Positions 9,151-20,944 of a DNA stretch of 64,000 bases are shown here, piece by piece. The position numbers were made by a program, and so were the translations under genes. Location: NCBI GenBank assembly GCA_025738555.1, contig JAOVFP010000012.1, positions 744,001-808,000 of the forward strand, in the 5' to 3' direction. Each line of letters opens with the position of its first letter. Within the stretch, counting starts at the first letter, position 1. This DNA is from Cyathus striatus (Eukaryota > Basidiomycota > Agaricomycetes > Agaricales > Nidulariaceae). The notes under the pieces were generated by a model. That model was not told the DNA's origin, made no database searches, and saw only the letters and a program-made list of their open reading frames with translations.

Positions 9151-12100
9151 CTACAGCGCAACACCCATTTCTTGTGGTGACTGCCGCCCAGACTTCATAC
9201 TGATAGTAGACGAAGGTGCAGTGGTCGTAATTATAGGTGTAGTACTCGTATTCGGATTCGGACTCGAAGGCGGGGACTTGGAGCTGTCCGCCTCGCTAGG
9301 CGCCCTGGCAGCCAATGAGAATCGCGGCGCTTTACTAGAGAGGAATGAGCCAATCCCAGAGCCCCATGACGAAAGCGCAGGTTTTATCGGGCTGGCTACA
9401 CTTTCGGTGGTAGTAGCTGGTACCGCTGTATGTCCTACCAACGATTGTTTTAGGAACACTGTAATTAAAGAACGGAGGAAACACACCTTCCAAATCAGCT
9501 TTTGAAACTTCTACAGGAGGCGTACTTGCCCTAGAAGTCTTACTGCCCGCCCCATCCTCACTCACCGTACCAAGCGTAGGTGCAGTCATCGACGACGAGC
9601 TCTGTCTCTGTGCCCACCTGCCTCTTACACCCTCAACAGCTTTGAAAAAGTTCGTTGATCCGGCTGCGATAGTCCGTGAAACTGCTTCTCTTGCTGGCGC
9701 GAGCTGCTGTTCCAGCTTGAGTTCTTGTATGCCTTCTTGGAGACGAAGTCCGATGTCCGATACTACGGAAGGTTTTTCGTTGCATGGATGTCTTCAAGGT
9801 GTTAGATTGAGGTTAAGAAAATCTAAGGAGTAAGACGTACCTAGGCTCGATGATATCAAACACCAACGGATCCGTAACCCGATCCCAAACCTCATACGCA
9901 TTCGTTTTTTTGAACTCTGCAATCCACACAGGATTAAAATCTTCCACGGCACTCGAATCCCCACCTACACTCCGCAAATCAGCCCTCTTATCAGAATCAT
10001 AGAACGAATAAAGGACAAACCAGTTCCACCGGTAATAATAACCCCACCGCCATCCCCCTTTGCCACAAAATCGCCATACTTGACAACCGAAAGCGCAGCT
10101 GAAATGTACTCCTCGAACTATGCCCCCGACCCAATCAGTTCCAACCAACTTTAAGTAGAAATGAAGAAAACATAAGCACCTTTGCGCGTAGATAGTCGTC
10201 GCTGCCTTTGAACTGCATACTGGGTGAGCGCGTGGGGTCTTTTTCGTCCCAGCCTTCGTTGACGTCTTTCACAATGTCGTCCATCCATTTGCGGTCTGCG
10301 GCTGTGAGGCCTGCGGAGCGTTCCACGCGAGGGTCGCGGAATTCAATTGTGCCAGTTTCGACCTGTCAGCGTGTCAACATTGAAGATGAAGAGGAAAAGG
10401 AAAGATAGATGTACATTAACTAATAAATCGATCTCCTTCTGATGCGTTACAATGGAATTTGTACATCCACAAAGCCAACTCGGCGTATCCTTGATCATAT
10501 CCAGTTGCTGTAACGGTAAATAGGGCTGGAAGAATGCGTCCTTTAATTATCCGTCATTAGTAATTCTCATCCGTCTACAATAAGAACCAGAAGAACATAC
10601 TTTCCCAAACACATCCAGAGGTAATCCCATAAACGCCATCATACTCTTATGATCTGATGTCTTCAGACTTGTCGGGCGGGACAACGTCGGTGCACGAGCA
10701 GCGAGGGGTGGGGATCCCGAGTCGTCTAGGTTTTGTAATAATCCTATCACCGCAGTCTGTACGTGTACGGGGAAACAAAGAAAAACATGCAAGAAAACGC
10801 ACCAGGCATCAGCGAAACAAGGGAATATTGATATGTGCACAATCTCTCCACCGGGTGCCCGTAAAACATAATCCTCTTCTGCAGCATGAGTGCCTTCATA
10901 AGGACCAACGTCCTTTGTCTAAACGTATGCACCAATTCCCTCCTACACCACCCAAACTATCAGCCCCTCACCAGAATTTGGCACAGGAAAGACTCACAGG
11001 CTAGTCCCCATATACAGCCCACTCTCCGTCAACTTTCCCCTTAACCCAACCTCCAACGAGCTACCAAACTCCTCTAGGACACTCAAATCGGTAAAATCCC
11101 TTTGCTGGAATAAAGCGGTCGTAATGACACGGAGTTTATCTCGTATAGGACCGAAGACAGGTTTGGAGGCAAGGACAACTACAGCTTTTTGCACTGTTGA
11201 GCGTGTCATGTCGGGGGTTTTGACGAGGAGGTTGCGGGTGGGTATTTGTTGGTTGCATCTGTGTTAAAGGTGGAATGAGGAAGGGGAGGGGAGAAGGGAG
11301 GGAGGATGGACGTACGATATGCCAAATATCGTAGTTGGATTGGGGCCGGAAGGAACGAGATGGAAGTATGAATGATCTTCTGAACTCTGTGGGGTACAAC
11401 CTATTAGTATGATATTAAACGGATCAGAAGAAGAGATGGGTCCTGTCAGAAGAAAGGCACAACCGCGGAACACACAAAAACAGCGGATCGTAGCATTAAG
11501 AAAGACAGCAACGTACCAAATGTGCACCGTCAGGCAGCGCGAGGAACGGTAGAATCTTAGCTATCTCCTCGTCCTCGAATATGTCTCCCCGGGAGTACTC
11601 GATTCTAGGGCCGACCTAATTATCCCAGTATCAATGTCAAATTGGTTTACGGCACAGGAACGAGGCTAGACCGTACTAGATGGTTGAAATCTACCAGAGC
11701 GATACCTAGTACGAGTGGACCCTTGGGGGGCGTCACTAGTAGCGACTCGGGGCGCGCTTTCCTTGACGACCCGGAGGAGAACGAGGAGACGGACATGCGG
11801 GAGTCGGAGTAGTGCATCGATAGGTCGCGGTTGGGTACCGAGGGAGGGTATGTTGGCAGTGGTGGTGGGCTTGGCGATAAAATCGCAGCAGGAGGAGGGG
11901 GAGAGACAGCACGAGAAGAGAAAGAAGTAATTGGAGGGAGAACGGCTGTAGTAGGTGTCACGACATCCTTCAGTTCCTCGTGCTCATAGACACTAGGTGC
12001 AACACTGGTCGCTGGGGTCTCAGCGATCTTTTCTACCTCCATGACATCGTTGAGGTCGCTGCTGCTCCGCTTGGAGTAGGGATATGAATGAGCGTCACTG

Positions 12101-12414
12101 CTACTGGTGAAGCTTGCGAAACTCAGATGGCGGGGGTCGAAGGAGGCGTGTTTGTCGGAGAGGAGGGAGGGAGAGAGAATAGGTTCGTCGAGGTCGTCGG
12201 TTAAGGAGGAGCTCGGGGTGATTTTGGTATGTGGGTCGTCGTCGAGAAGGACGCCGTCATAAGGATCCAAGTGGGAGTGTCTGCGAGAGTCGGGCGGGGA
12301 GGAGAGGGATATGGAGCGCTGGGAGGCGGTATCGTTGTCGTTGTCGTTGTCATTGTCATTGGGGCTGTCTGTGTGGAAGGCGGGTGCTGGGGAGGGCAGA
12401 GGGAGAGAGGCCAT
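9151..12414 (-). CDS. AVL9: Late secretory pathway protein AVL9 (DENN-type)
   Basis: AVL9 is a DENN-family protein that acts in exocytic transport from the late Golgi. I reconstruct 12 exons: 11677-12414, 11517-11615, 11316-11386, 10998-11258, 10803-10942, 10601-10743, 10415-10540, 10180-10362, 10021-10117, 9841-9964, 9487-9791 and 9151-9434, all in phase, giving 856 aa. The first ~220 residues are a family-atypical acidic, Ser/Pro-rich extension. The conserved part starts at PLVLGIALVDFNHLVGPRIE and continues with PTTIFGISCNQQI, VLMKALMLQKRIMFYGHPVE, SMMAFMGLPLDVFGK, AFFQPYLPLQQLD, SDDYLRAKFEEY and DFNPVWIAEFKKTN. The Ser/Thr/Pro tail is poorly conserved. The start lies 208 bp from a divergent gene, so the promoter is probably shared. 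Confidence 0.9.
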
Positions 12415-12622
12415 GGTGGTAGTAGATACAATAAATTGTAATAAATTGTTTTGTTTTTGAAATGATTTGTTTTGTGAGCTGGATGATGGAAAGATACATG
12501 ATCGGACCTAGACAGAAAAGGAAACCGCCATCACCTCTCCTCCGCTGCTGGTCTCTGCGTGCTCCATCCGTCCCTATGAAACGAGACATCAATGTGCTCT
12601 GACCCTCTTCTTCCCTACCACC
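12415..12622. promoter_or_regulatory. Divergent promoter between AVL9 and a secreted-protein gene
   Basis: The ATGs of the two flanking genes face away from each other with 208 bp between them, so both promoters must lie here. The centre is AT-rich (12425-12480). No specific factor site is claimed. Confidence 0.55.
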
Positions 12623-13580
12623 ATGCAACTCTCTCCTCTCTTCCTCCTCGCAGCAGCTGCCCCCTCTCTCGCTCTCCCAGCCCAGTCCGTTCTCTCGCTC
12701 AACGATGACAACCATGCTGTGGGGTGGTTTGACCCCAGACTAAACGGCGGGAGGCTTCTTGATGTTCGTCCTTGTATCGATACGATTACACCATACTAAC
12801 ACCCAGCAGTTCACAACAAAGAGATTCGGCGAACCACTAAACGTCATCATTTCAGGCAACTCTGATCCATTCATTCTCACCGACCTTGGATTCTCTCAGT
12901 ACACCAAGTCCGTTCCTTTCCTCTCATCTTTGCCCCACCACTTACATTTAAATTGTAGGTCCATAGGGTACTCTGAAGAATGTCTAGGCATACACTACGG
13001 CAACAGACACGATGCAGATCTAGGCGACGGCGACGGCAGAAAGATAGAACAATTCCTTGCTAGGCAGTATTACTTCCCGGTCTGGGGAACGTGCTGGGAG
13101 AGTCTTGCTGGTACCCCCTCCCCTTCGTTCACTCTATTTTGTCTCTAACATTAGTGAAATGATGCCAGGTGGACACCATTTCCGTGCATGGAAACAGAAC
13201 GGTACACTCGCTCCCAGTGGAGCATGGTTCATTGGCGCCTCGAAGGAATACGTACGCCTTCCCCCCTCTCCCCCTTTTCATTTTATTGACGCTTACACAA
13301 CCAGGACTCTTCCAAACACCACAAGATAGTCCCAGACGGGTACAACATCGGCCGAGACTGGCTCGTCGAGCGCGCCGTCGCCGGCGGAAGATGGAAAGGT
13401 CGCTGGTGGAAAGCCGACCTCGAATGGAGGAGCGATTTAATCGAGGAGGGTAGGAAGGGTCAGTACACACTTACGTTTCCTCCCAGCTCTTTCTCGCTTA
13501 TTTATTAACATGAGGTAGGCGTGAATCATGGCATTGCGCAGGACGGCAAAGTCGCAGTGCTTACGGTGTATAGGCAGTAA
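12623..13580 (+). CDS. Small secreted protein of unknown function
   Basis: Six exons (12623-12763, 12810-12907, 12959-13110, 13169-13251, 13305-13458, 13519-13580) join in phase to 229 aa. The N-terminus MQLSPLFLLAAAAPSLALP is a clear signal peptide. The mature part is rich in Trp, Tyr and Gly: WFDPRLNGGRLLD, QYYFPVWGTCWESLAGGHHF, GAWFIGASKEY, DGYNIGRDWLVERA and RWKGRWWKADLEWRSD. Two cysteines, in EECLGIH and GTCWES, could pair. I do not recognise the family. The Trp-rich pattern suggests an extracellular carbohydrate- or wall-associated protein, but that is only a guess. The phased introns and signal peptide make the gene itself secure. Confidence 0.75.
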
Positions 13581-14417
13581 GCCCATACGCACTCTTTTCT
13601 TCTCGCCCTCGTCTGGTCGGCACTTTCATGCTTTATCTCCTATTCACTCACATGCGCCTCCTGAACCGAAATCCCGATACGACCGCCATATTACCCGTCT
13701 CCAAGCTGAAGTCCTATCAGATCCCTCCACCGCCACCCATCCAGGACGCAGCCTCCATCACACCGTCAGATACGCTCACGCTTTTATCTTTACCTCATGT
13801 ATCTTTCAATCAACCTTCATCTCGTCATAGCCGATCATCAAGGGACGGATACAAACATTTCGACAATGGACGACTTTCAATAATATGCACTCCCTTTTAG
13901 ACTCAAACTATGGACACTTTTTTTTTACTTGCTTAGAATCCTTAGATATATTCTTTGCAGTGATTTATCGTATTGTATTGGCATATGATGTACAGTGTAC
14001 ATATGCACTTAGTCCACGTCCCGCGTGGTAAACGTGTTTGTAGTGTTAGTAGTGTCTGTAAAGTCCTGTTTTATATTATATATTTAAAAATACTTACGTG
14101 TATAAATTATCTTCTCCCTATGTGCCTGCGGACTGCGGAGTGTGAGGCCCTTGAGGAATGATTGTGTCAGGTCTCTGATATGACGCGTCACGGTCACGGG
14201 AATAAAAACATTGCTATGCTAAATTTAGCACCTACTGGGACCTACAAGTCTAACGCGTGAATGCGTGAACAGCTAATTAGCAACCAGACGCGTCTCTTAT
14301 TGGCTACTGTGAATCTTATGATCTCATCACCTCGCAACAACAATCAGATTGTATCAAAAAAGAATAATTCTCAAGCTTCGCTAATTGTATTATACACTCA
14401 TTTGAATTCTAATCCAA
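13581..14417. other. Intergenic, no gene seen
   Basis: 3' flank shared by two converging genes. Open frames at 13628-13900 and 13973-14161 lack any family feature. AT-rich stretches at 13918-14110 fit transcript ends. Confidence 0.5.
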
Positions 14418-14761
14418 CTAAAGAGCATCGTGCTCGCGCAAAATCTTCTCTGAGTTCGCTTTCGCTTCATCCGAAACGTGAGGATCTGCAACATCGTTAT
14501 AAATGCACCTCGGAACAAGAACGAAGAAAAGTAGCTGACTATGCAAAGCGGCTTTATGTCCACGTAAAACGTTCCCCACGTCTTTACCGTCAATCGTCTC
14601 TTGATTATCTTCAGCTACTTCTTCATTAGCACCTCCGAATATCTCTTCGGCATCTAAACCACACGTTAGTATATTGAACAATAATAGAAAGAAATAATAA
14701 TGTGTGAACCACTGCGACGACCGCGAGTACGAGTACCAACTTCGTCTGGGCTGGTGCCCAT
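14418..14761 (-). CDS. Con-6 family small protein
   Basis: A 68-aa protein encoded by three exons: 14737-14761 (25 nt), 14540-14653 and 14418-14485. The middle intron ends after a branch-like TATACTAAC. The C-terminal half reads VLRGHKAALHNPHVSDEAKA then NSEKILREHDAL, matching the conidiation protein 6 (Con-6) module G-x-K-A-A-(L/I)-x-N-P-x-V-S-x-E-A-K. Con-6 proteins of Neurospora accumulate in free conidia; the molecular function is unknown. Here only one module is present, after an acidic N-terminus (GGANEEVAEDNQETIDGKDV). The 25-nt first exon (MGTSPDEV plus one base) is the least certain part. Confidence 0.75.
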
Positions 14762-15975
14762 CTCGTGCAACCGCTCTGTGGGTCCATGTATTCAGCTTGA
14801 CAGCAATTTTTTGGATTCTAAGTGAGTTTGTTCACAGAACTGCAGCATGCAACACTATCTTGAATTTTGAACTGGAGTGAATACAAACTTCACAGCAAAC
14901 TTAAAGGCATTTTCTGGATTCTGAGAAATGTTGGATAAAGACTACATAGTAGCCCAAGCGGATACATAATTTACATAAATTGGAGTGAGAAGTTGGAGAG
15001 AAGCCAGCCCTCTTTCGCTTTTGTTTCCACTTGTAGACCCGGGAAGGCGCCGAAAGACCAAATGTGGCAACCAACATTCGATGTTGAGCAAGGCAGGTAA
15101 AGAATTCCGAGTCCATTGTGTCAGCGCTCGTCGCTCAGCCATTGCCAGAAGTTGAGTACTTTAATAATATGATGTCAGCTTTGTCATAGTTTTCTAACTG
15201 TTGACGTTGGATTTGCGTTGAATGCTTGTTGCTGAGTTCAGTTTGGTCCCAGTGGGTATTAAGTCTACGCAATCAGGAGCCTTTATATAGTTTTCTGGTT
15301 TTGTTCAAGAGTCTCTCCAGAATTTTTTATCGCAGGTTGAAGTAGATCTCTTCAAGAAGGGAAGTAAATCTAGAGGACAAACGGAGAAGTTTGGTTGAAG
15401 TTTTTTGGAAGTTCTGTATTGGTTTTGCCCAAGTTGAAATTGAATTGCAACTTTCTTCGGAGAACGCCGAATTGGAATCTAGCGACAACGCCGTCTGTTT
15501 CAAACAAAACCACATTACCCCTGCCGTTAACAGCCTTGCCATCTGCAGAAATCCAACCAGTCAAGCAATCGCACTTCCCCCCCAACAACTCTGGTCAGGC
15601 AACTTCATGCATTCTGAAATTCATAATATTGTACTTCCAGATTTCCGTCAGGTCGCACTGTTTCTCGTTGTAGCACCGGACTATCGTTCGATGGTGGTTG
15701 ATCAGAAAGAACCCACTTGCTTCGTACCTTCAAACGGTCCGCTTGATCTGGTGACACTCGCTCATATGATTCCAACTTCTAAAGTAAAATAAAACTAGAA
15801 AAAACATCGGCCATAAGAACTGACGGACCGTTCTATTTTCTCCCCGTGGTTCTTGCGACGTCAATGTTGTCCATGCTGGAGTCTGTATGAAGCCAGCTGA
15901 CTTTGCTTCTTCTGGATTGTCGCAAGATGGTATATATTCGCAAGATGATCAGAACGTTTCCTGTGCACTGTGACT
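14762..15975. other. Region without an assigned gene
   Basis: Open frames occur on both strands. A minus-strand frame around 15370-15590 reads CDCLTGWISADGKAVNGRGN then VVLFETDGVVARFQF, and a plus-strand frame runs 15391-15792. Neither can be tied to a family or completed with convincing splice sites, so this may be a decayed gene. The 3' part (15800-15975) is the promoter region of the BNR gene. Confidence 0.4.
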
Positions 15976-17526
15976 ATGCTCCTTCTACCCCTCTGTGCCC
16001 TAGCGGCGAGCTTTCTGTTTTCCGTCTGCGCTGCAGCCCCAAGCGTTTCTCTAATATCCAATACCCAACTGGACGCCAATGGCATCTTCTTCGTCTCATA
16101 TGATGGTGTAGTCAACGTTAACTCATTTCAACTCTCTGGTGTCTTAACCCACGGTGAATTTCAATACGCCGGTTGGTATACGTCTACAAGATATGCCATC
16201 CTCGCTCGTAGACAACTTCCATCTGGAGCTTGGTCTACTCTTCAGCTCCCTCACCAGCTATCCACCAATGACTCACACAATGTCATCGCTTTGGGTGTCT
16301 CTCCAAACGATGGGAAGATCCATGTTGCCCTCGACTGCCACAGCACCGAGATGTACTACACAAGCTCCGAAGTAGGCTTGGCTACCAGCGGTGCTAGCTG
16401 GGTTGCGAGTCGGTTTTCTACTATAACCAACAACCTCGGAAACCTCAACGTCGGAACGTAAGCGAAATATTCATATTCCGACATCTCGCACCTAATAATG
16501 ATTCCTTCAGGAACCAAGTCACGTATCCTCAATTCGTGGTTACCCCGGATAATCTTCTGCAGTTTGTATACCGGTCAGGCATTTCCGGGAATGGCGCCAC
16601 GCAACTAGCGGAATACGCAAACGGTGCATGGTCGAATGTCGGATCATGGGCCTCTGCATCTGGAACGTACACTTCGACTAATGGCGTGCAAAGTACGGCT
16701 CGTAACCTTTACATTCATGGGTTCACTTATGGTAGTGGAAACGCGCATGTTACGGGAACGTGGAGGGAGCAGAACAGCGGTGTGTCGTGCAGTAGTGGTG
16801 GCCTTACCAACCATGACACGGTTTACTTTCACTCTGAGGATAAAGGTGCGTGTGGGCACTCCGTTTCTGAGAAGCTTCGCTGAGTGCTCCCTGTAGGCCG
16901 CACGTGGAAAAATAGTGCTGGTTCTAACATAGCAACGTCTGGATCTAGCCCAGTTAATGTCAACACCGGGGGCATTATCATCGATTCTCTCAACGCAGAC
17001 CACGGCCTTATGAATCAGGAATCACAGGCTGTTGATTCCGCAGGCCAAATCCACGCCATCATCTCCTATGTCCCAGGTTTGCACACCCCTTCTCCACGAG
17101 CATTTTGTTCCATGTTTAACTCTACTGCCAGGGAGATTCACACAATGCGTAACCAACTACGAAAGTAACCGTACCGCCTATGCACGCCCGTTCCACGTCT
17201 TTCGTTCCTCCAACGGCACCTTCACGAAGGTTGAAATCCCATTTGCCATCAACGCAGTGGGTCGCTCTCAAATCGCGTTGGACCACAACGACAACCTTTA
17301 TGTCGTACTTCCCTATGTCCGCATTGTGACCGCCAGCAAAGCATCAGGCTGGACAGACTGGACCCTAGCCTACGACGGCGTTGCACAAGGCCTGAATGCA
17401 TTCGGAGAAGTGACTGTGGATCGTGCACGCATCTCCACCGGTGTATTGTCCATCCTGTATCAATTAAAGAGCTCTGGGACAACACCTTCCGCAGTGAAGG
17501 TTATTGATTTTAACTTGAATGGGTAA
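15976..17526 (+). CDS. Secreted BNR_4-type beta-propeller protein, possible polysaccharide lyase
   Basis: Four exons (15976-16457, 16511-16845, 16897-17076, 17132-17526) give 463 aa. The start ATG at 15976 is followed by a signal peptide, MLLLPLCALAASFLFSVCAA. An Asp-box HSEDKGRTW (S-x-D-x-G-x-T-W) spans the second splice junction. Blocks SHNVIALGVSPNDGKIHVAL, GLTNHDTVYFHSEDK, GLMNQESQAVDSAGQIHAII and FREVEIP-like blades fit the BNR_4 seven-bladed propeller family. Fungal members include L-rhamnose-glucuronate lyases acting on plant gum side chains (FoRham1, family PL42). Family membership is well supported; the exact substrate is inference. Confidence 0.75.
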
Positions 17527-17722
17527 CTTTGTTACACATGTTGTAACTAGTTGTAATATGATATTATTTATGACACCACACCAAGTTATGACTCGATCTG
17601 TGGGTACCAGCGCTCGAGCTGCGGTCGAGTCATATTTCTCGCTTGTACTGACGCATGCCAATGCGGTCCTCGAATTTATCTTATAAGATAACCCATTGAT
17701 TCATCTCTTGTCCCCCACTACA

Positions 17723-18136
17723 ATGTCTTCCGTCACAACTGAAAAACTACACACATCGAATCCGTACGAGTCCAAATTCGGCTATTCGCGCGGTCCATTC
17801 ATTTTCATCTCTGGGACCACTTCCATCGACACGACTACCGGTCGCGTCCTGTACCCAACATCGGGATACGAGCAAACCAAAAAGATATTCTCAGAGATTA
17901 TCCTTTCCGTCGAAGCGTTGGGCGGGACGAGAGAAGATATCACTCGCGTTCGGATGTTCGTTACGCACGATGAGGACGGTGAAGATGTCGGACGCGCCTT
18001 GAAAGAAGTGCTTGGGGATGTAGGGCCTGCTGCTACCATGATCGTTGGAGCGCGGTTCGTGGACAAGGACATGAGAGTTGAAATTGAGGCGGACGCCGTT
18101 GTCTTGTGGTTCGTCCCGGATTCCCCGGGCACATGA
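17723..18136 (+). CDS. RidA/YjgF/YER057c-like protein lacking the carboxylate-binding Arg
   Basis: Single-exon gene of 137 aa, with the ATG at 17723 preferred to upstream non-ATG codons. The fold signature is clear: GYSRGPFIFISGTTSIDTTT, YEQTKKIFSEIILSVEALGG, ITRVRMFVTH and the end RVEIEADAVV. RidA enzymes hydrolyse reactive enamine/imine intermediates to protect PLP enzymes. In canonical RidA an Arg in the P-A-R-(S/T) motif (R105 of E. coli) binds the substrate carboxylate. Here the matching block is GPAATMIVG, with Ala in place of Arg. The protein is therefore probably a member of a non-canonical Rid subgroup with another ligand, and deaminase activity should not be assumed. Confidence 0.85.
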   Translation: MSSVTTEKLHTSNPYESKFGYSRGPFIFISGTTSIDTTTGRVLYPTSGYEQTKKIFSEIILSVEALGGTREDITRVRMFVTHDEDGEDVGRALKEVLGDVGPAATMIVGARFVDKDMRVEIEADAVVLWFVPDSPGT

Positions 18137-18372
18137 AGAAACTAACAAACTGGAACAGAAACGCTGAATACCATTAGATGGCTATATGTCTACAAGGAGC
18201 AGTGTCCAATATATACAAGATCCAGTAAGATGTACATAGCAGATATGAATTGCGAATGGAGAGCAATGCGATCCAGATCGATTGGGTGAAGACAAATTGG
18301 AATTGCGATGCGAAACCAATGCCGATGGTATGCGGTCATGATAAGACGTGATTGAACGTACGAATGGCATCA

Positions 18373-20944
18373 TTAATGAGCCAGTACTCTCCCCTTTCCT
18401 CTTGCGCTATCTCCCACACCCTCATTAAGCAATAGCACACAGAATCCAGCGACGACGAAGACTACCACACTAGTGTAGACAGGTACGACGCGGTCGATCA
18501 CGAGTAAGAAACCACCTAGCATCGGGGCTATCATGCCACCACTGTCGAACGCAATATTTAGCAAGGCTAGGCACGGAACGGGAAGAAACTCACATTCGCG
18601 AAAGTGCAGAAGCAATTCCACAAGCAGTTCCTCTCACTGTTCCCACCACACGTCAGAAAGTCATTATCAAACAGAACGAACGAAAACATACCTTTTGTGC
18701 CGAAGATCTCAGGTGTCCAGCCATACAATACGGCCCACATCACCGTCGAGCTGAGACTGATCCCCACGGTACTTGCTCTAACTGCCCACGTAGAGTCCAC
18801 AAGCACGAAAACGACACAGAAGAACGCTGTTATGAAAGTACTTCCTGCAAGGGACCACCGTCGGCCGAGCGGGGATTCTATTAGGTAGGCACCGAGCTGG
18901 TGAGGGTAGGTGAATAAGGTTAAGGGAAGAAAGAGAAAGAGCTTACGATGGCACCTGGACATCCTCCTATAGTGAAAATGACGACATCCCAAAGGGATTC
19001 TTCGAGCGTTTTGGGTTCATCAACTGTCGAGCTCGTTTCGAGTAGTTTTGGGAGGTACACATTAAACATCGTGTATGCTAAGTTCGCATCAGCATACCAC
19101 CTTCAATGATATTAAAGTAGGTCTTACCGAGTGCCATAGAACACCACGCACTCCAGACTAACACCGTGGTCCTGAGCCATTCGGGGGTGAGGACCATCAT
19201 AACTCGATCCATCCACGCCCATAAAGGCATTCTCAGCCACCTCGGAAGGATAGAGTACACCTTTTGTTCGTATACCGATGACCTCCTCGAATGATTCGAT
19301 AACGCAGACAGTCGCCGATTCGGGTTGGGTGCACGAGGGATTCGGATCTGCAGTGGCGGAGATTGACGACGAGGCGCGGTCGGTGAAGTTTCTTTTACTG
19401 CGTCTTGCGGTTGTGGTTGCGGGACAGATGGGAATACAACAGGCGGATGTTCCTCAGAGGGCGTAACGAACGAATACGAATCGACAGGGGGCGTATTCCC
19501 CGTTGCCGAATACTGCGTTCCGTCACCTCCATTATTCCGCTCTTCACCCAGCCCAGTTCGCTCATTAACCCTCCTCTCTTCACCACTCTCCTTCGGCGAA
19601 GTGGGGTTCTCAACATGTTCATGATGATCTGCGACGTCGCTCAGCTCAAGCTCCATCTCAGAACCATTAAACCGCGAAATCATTTGCAAGGACTTGACTG
19701 CTTCATGTGGTCTCCCTGCATGCACGAGGTACCTAGGTGACTCGTGCAACCGGAAAAAGACAATCCGCGATAGAAACATTGCGAATGTCTATAGAATGTG
19801 TAAGTGAGTACTCGCATAGGGAACGTTAAGGCATCGGGGGGATGGGATCGCTTGAGTGTTAGTGTAATCGGAGGTTTTTGGTTCGTGGTACGCGTAGTAG
19901 ATACGTACAATGAGCCCTAGTGCGGTGAGGAGGTACTTCCATCCCCTGTTTTGGGTGTCCATGTCGCATTCTGCGATGATTCCTGGGCAGGAGTTGTGTG
20001 GCACTACAAGGAGGGCCACGATTGCGGAGAGAACGGAGCCGAGAGAGAAGAAGACGGAGAGGGCGGTGACGAGGTACTGCTTTGATTTGGGCATGTGTTC
20101 GAGGAGGAGGGTGCCGTCTGTTGGCATTGAACCCTGCATGCAATTCAACTTTTTGAATTGGAATGAGGATGGAAAGTGGTACACGTACACCAACGGAACT
20201 TCCTAAGAAGAATAGTGTAATACATAATGTTGCATATGAGTTGGCGAAAGACGCTAGAAGACCAAAGAGGGCAGTGAAGAAGAGGGTTGCGTTGAACGCC
20301 GTACTACGGCCCATGAGGTCCGAGCCTTTATTGAAGGTTAGTAATGAGGTTTGCGTTTACGTTATGTTGACGCACACGTTCCCCAACCTATAGCACCTAT
20401 CATCATACCCGCAAACATGGATGAGGATAGAGTGCCAATGTAGCTATCTGGTACTACAGAAGGGAGTCAGAGGGGATATATATAGATAGAAGGGAGGGAG
20501 AATGTACCGGAATAGTGTTGCTGTACTCTTGGAAGAATGATTGCTATTGCTTGAATCCACATCTGCGGGACGTTGAGGAGGTAGTGCAGCGAGCTAAAAG
20601 TAAAAAAACATACATTATCCGCCATCCACCCTGTAAGAGAGTGAGTAAAAAAGGTAGATTCCTGGAATGGAGGGAGACGCACCAAATCCACATAGGGAAA
20701 GCAGTGTCCATTGGTAACTGCCCATTCCAATTCTATCAATCGTTCTATCGAGCTAGCGACGACAATAAGCACAACCCCAAGGACAAATCACAGCACTCAC
20801 AGGGGTTCTATGGTCTAAAGGATCGATATCGTCGTCAGCAACGAGTCTCTCCTGTTGCTCCTCGTCGTCGTCGGGAAAATAACCAGAGGTCATAGCTGAA
20901 TCTGCCCACAAAGCAGAGGCGCGTGGTGTGAGAGGGGAAGCCAT
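18373..20944 (-). CDS. MFS transporter of the SV2/SVOP-like type
   Basis: Twelve exons join in phase to 640 aa: 20801-20944, 20683-20752, 20614-20630, 20508-20562, 20388-20453, 20189-20325, 19909-20133, 19128-19788, 18947-19077, 18692-18896, 18594-18636 and 18373-18541. The third exon is only 17 nt and encodes the conserved WMADN. Motifs: LDRTIDRIGMGSYQWTLLSL, GSDLMGRSTAFNATLFF (MFS loop 2-3), HESPRYLVHAGRPHEA after helix 6, ESPLGRRWSL, and FGTKVRGTACGIASALSRI then GGMIAPMLGG. A hydrophilic Ser/Pro-rich central loop of about 140 residues (near 280-420) is much longer than usual. The substrate is unknown; relatives carry organic ions or acids. The start is 243 bp from divergent NOP12. Confidence 0.87.

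Noticed and set aside
15391..15792. Plus-strand open frame of ~130 codons as a gene
   Set aside because: No family features and atypical composition; the opposite strand is also open and neither can be completed with good splice sites.
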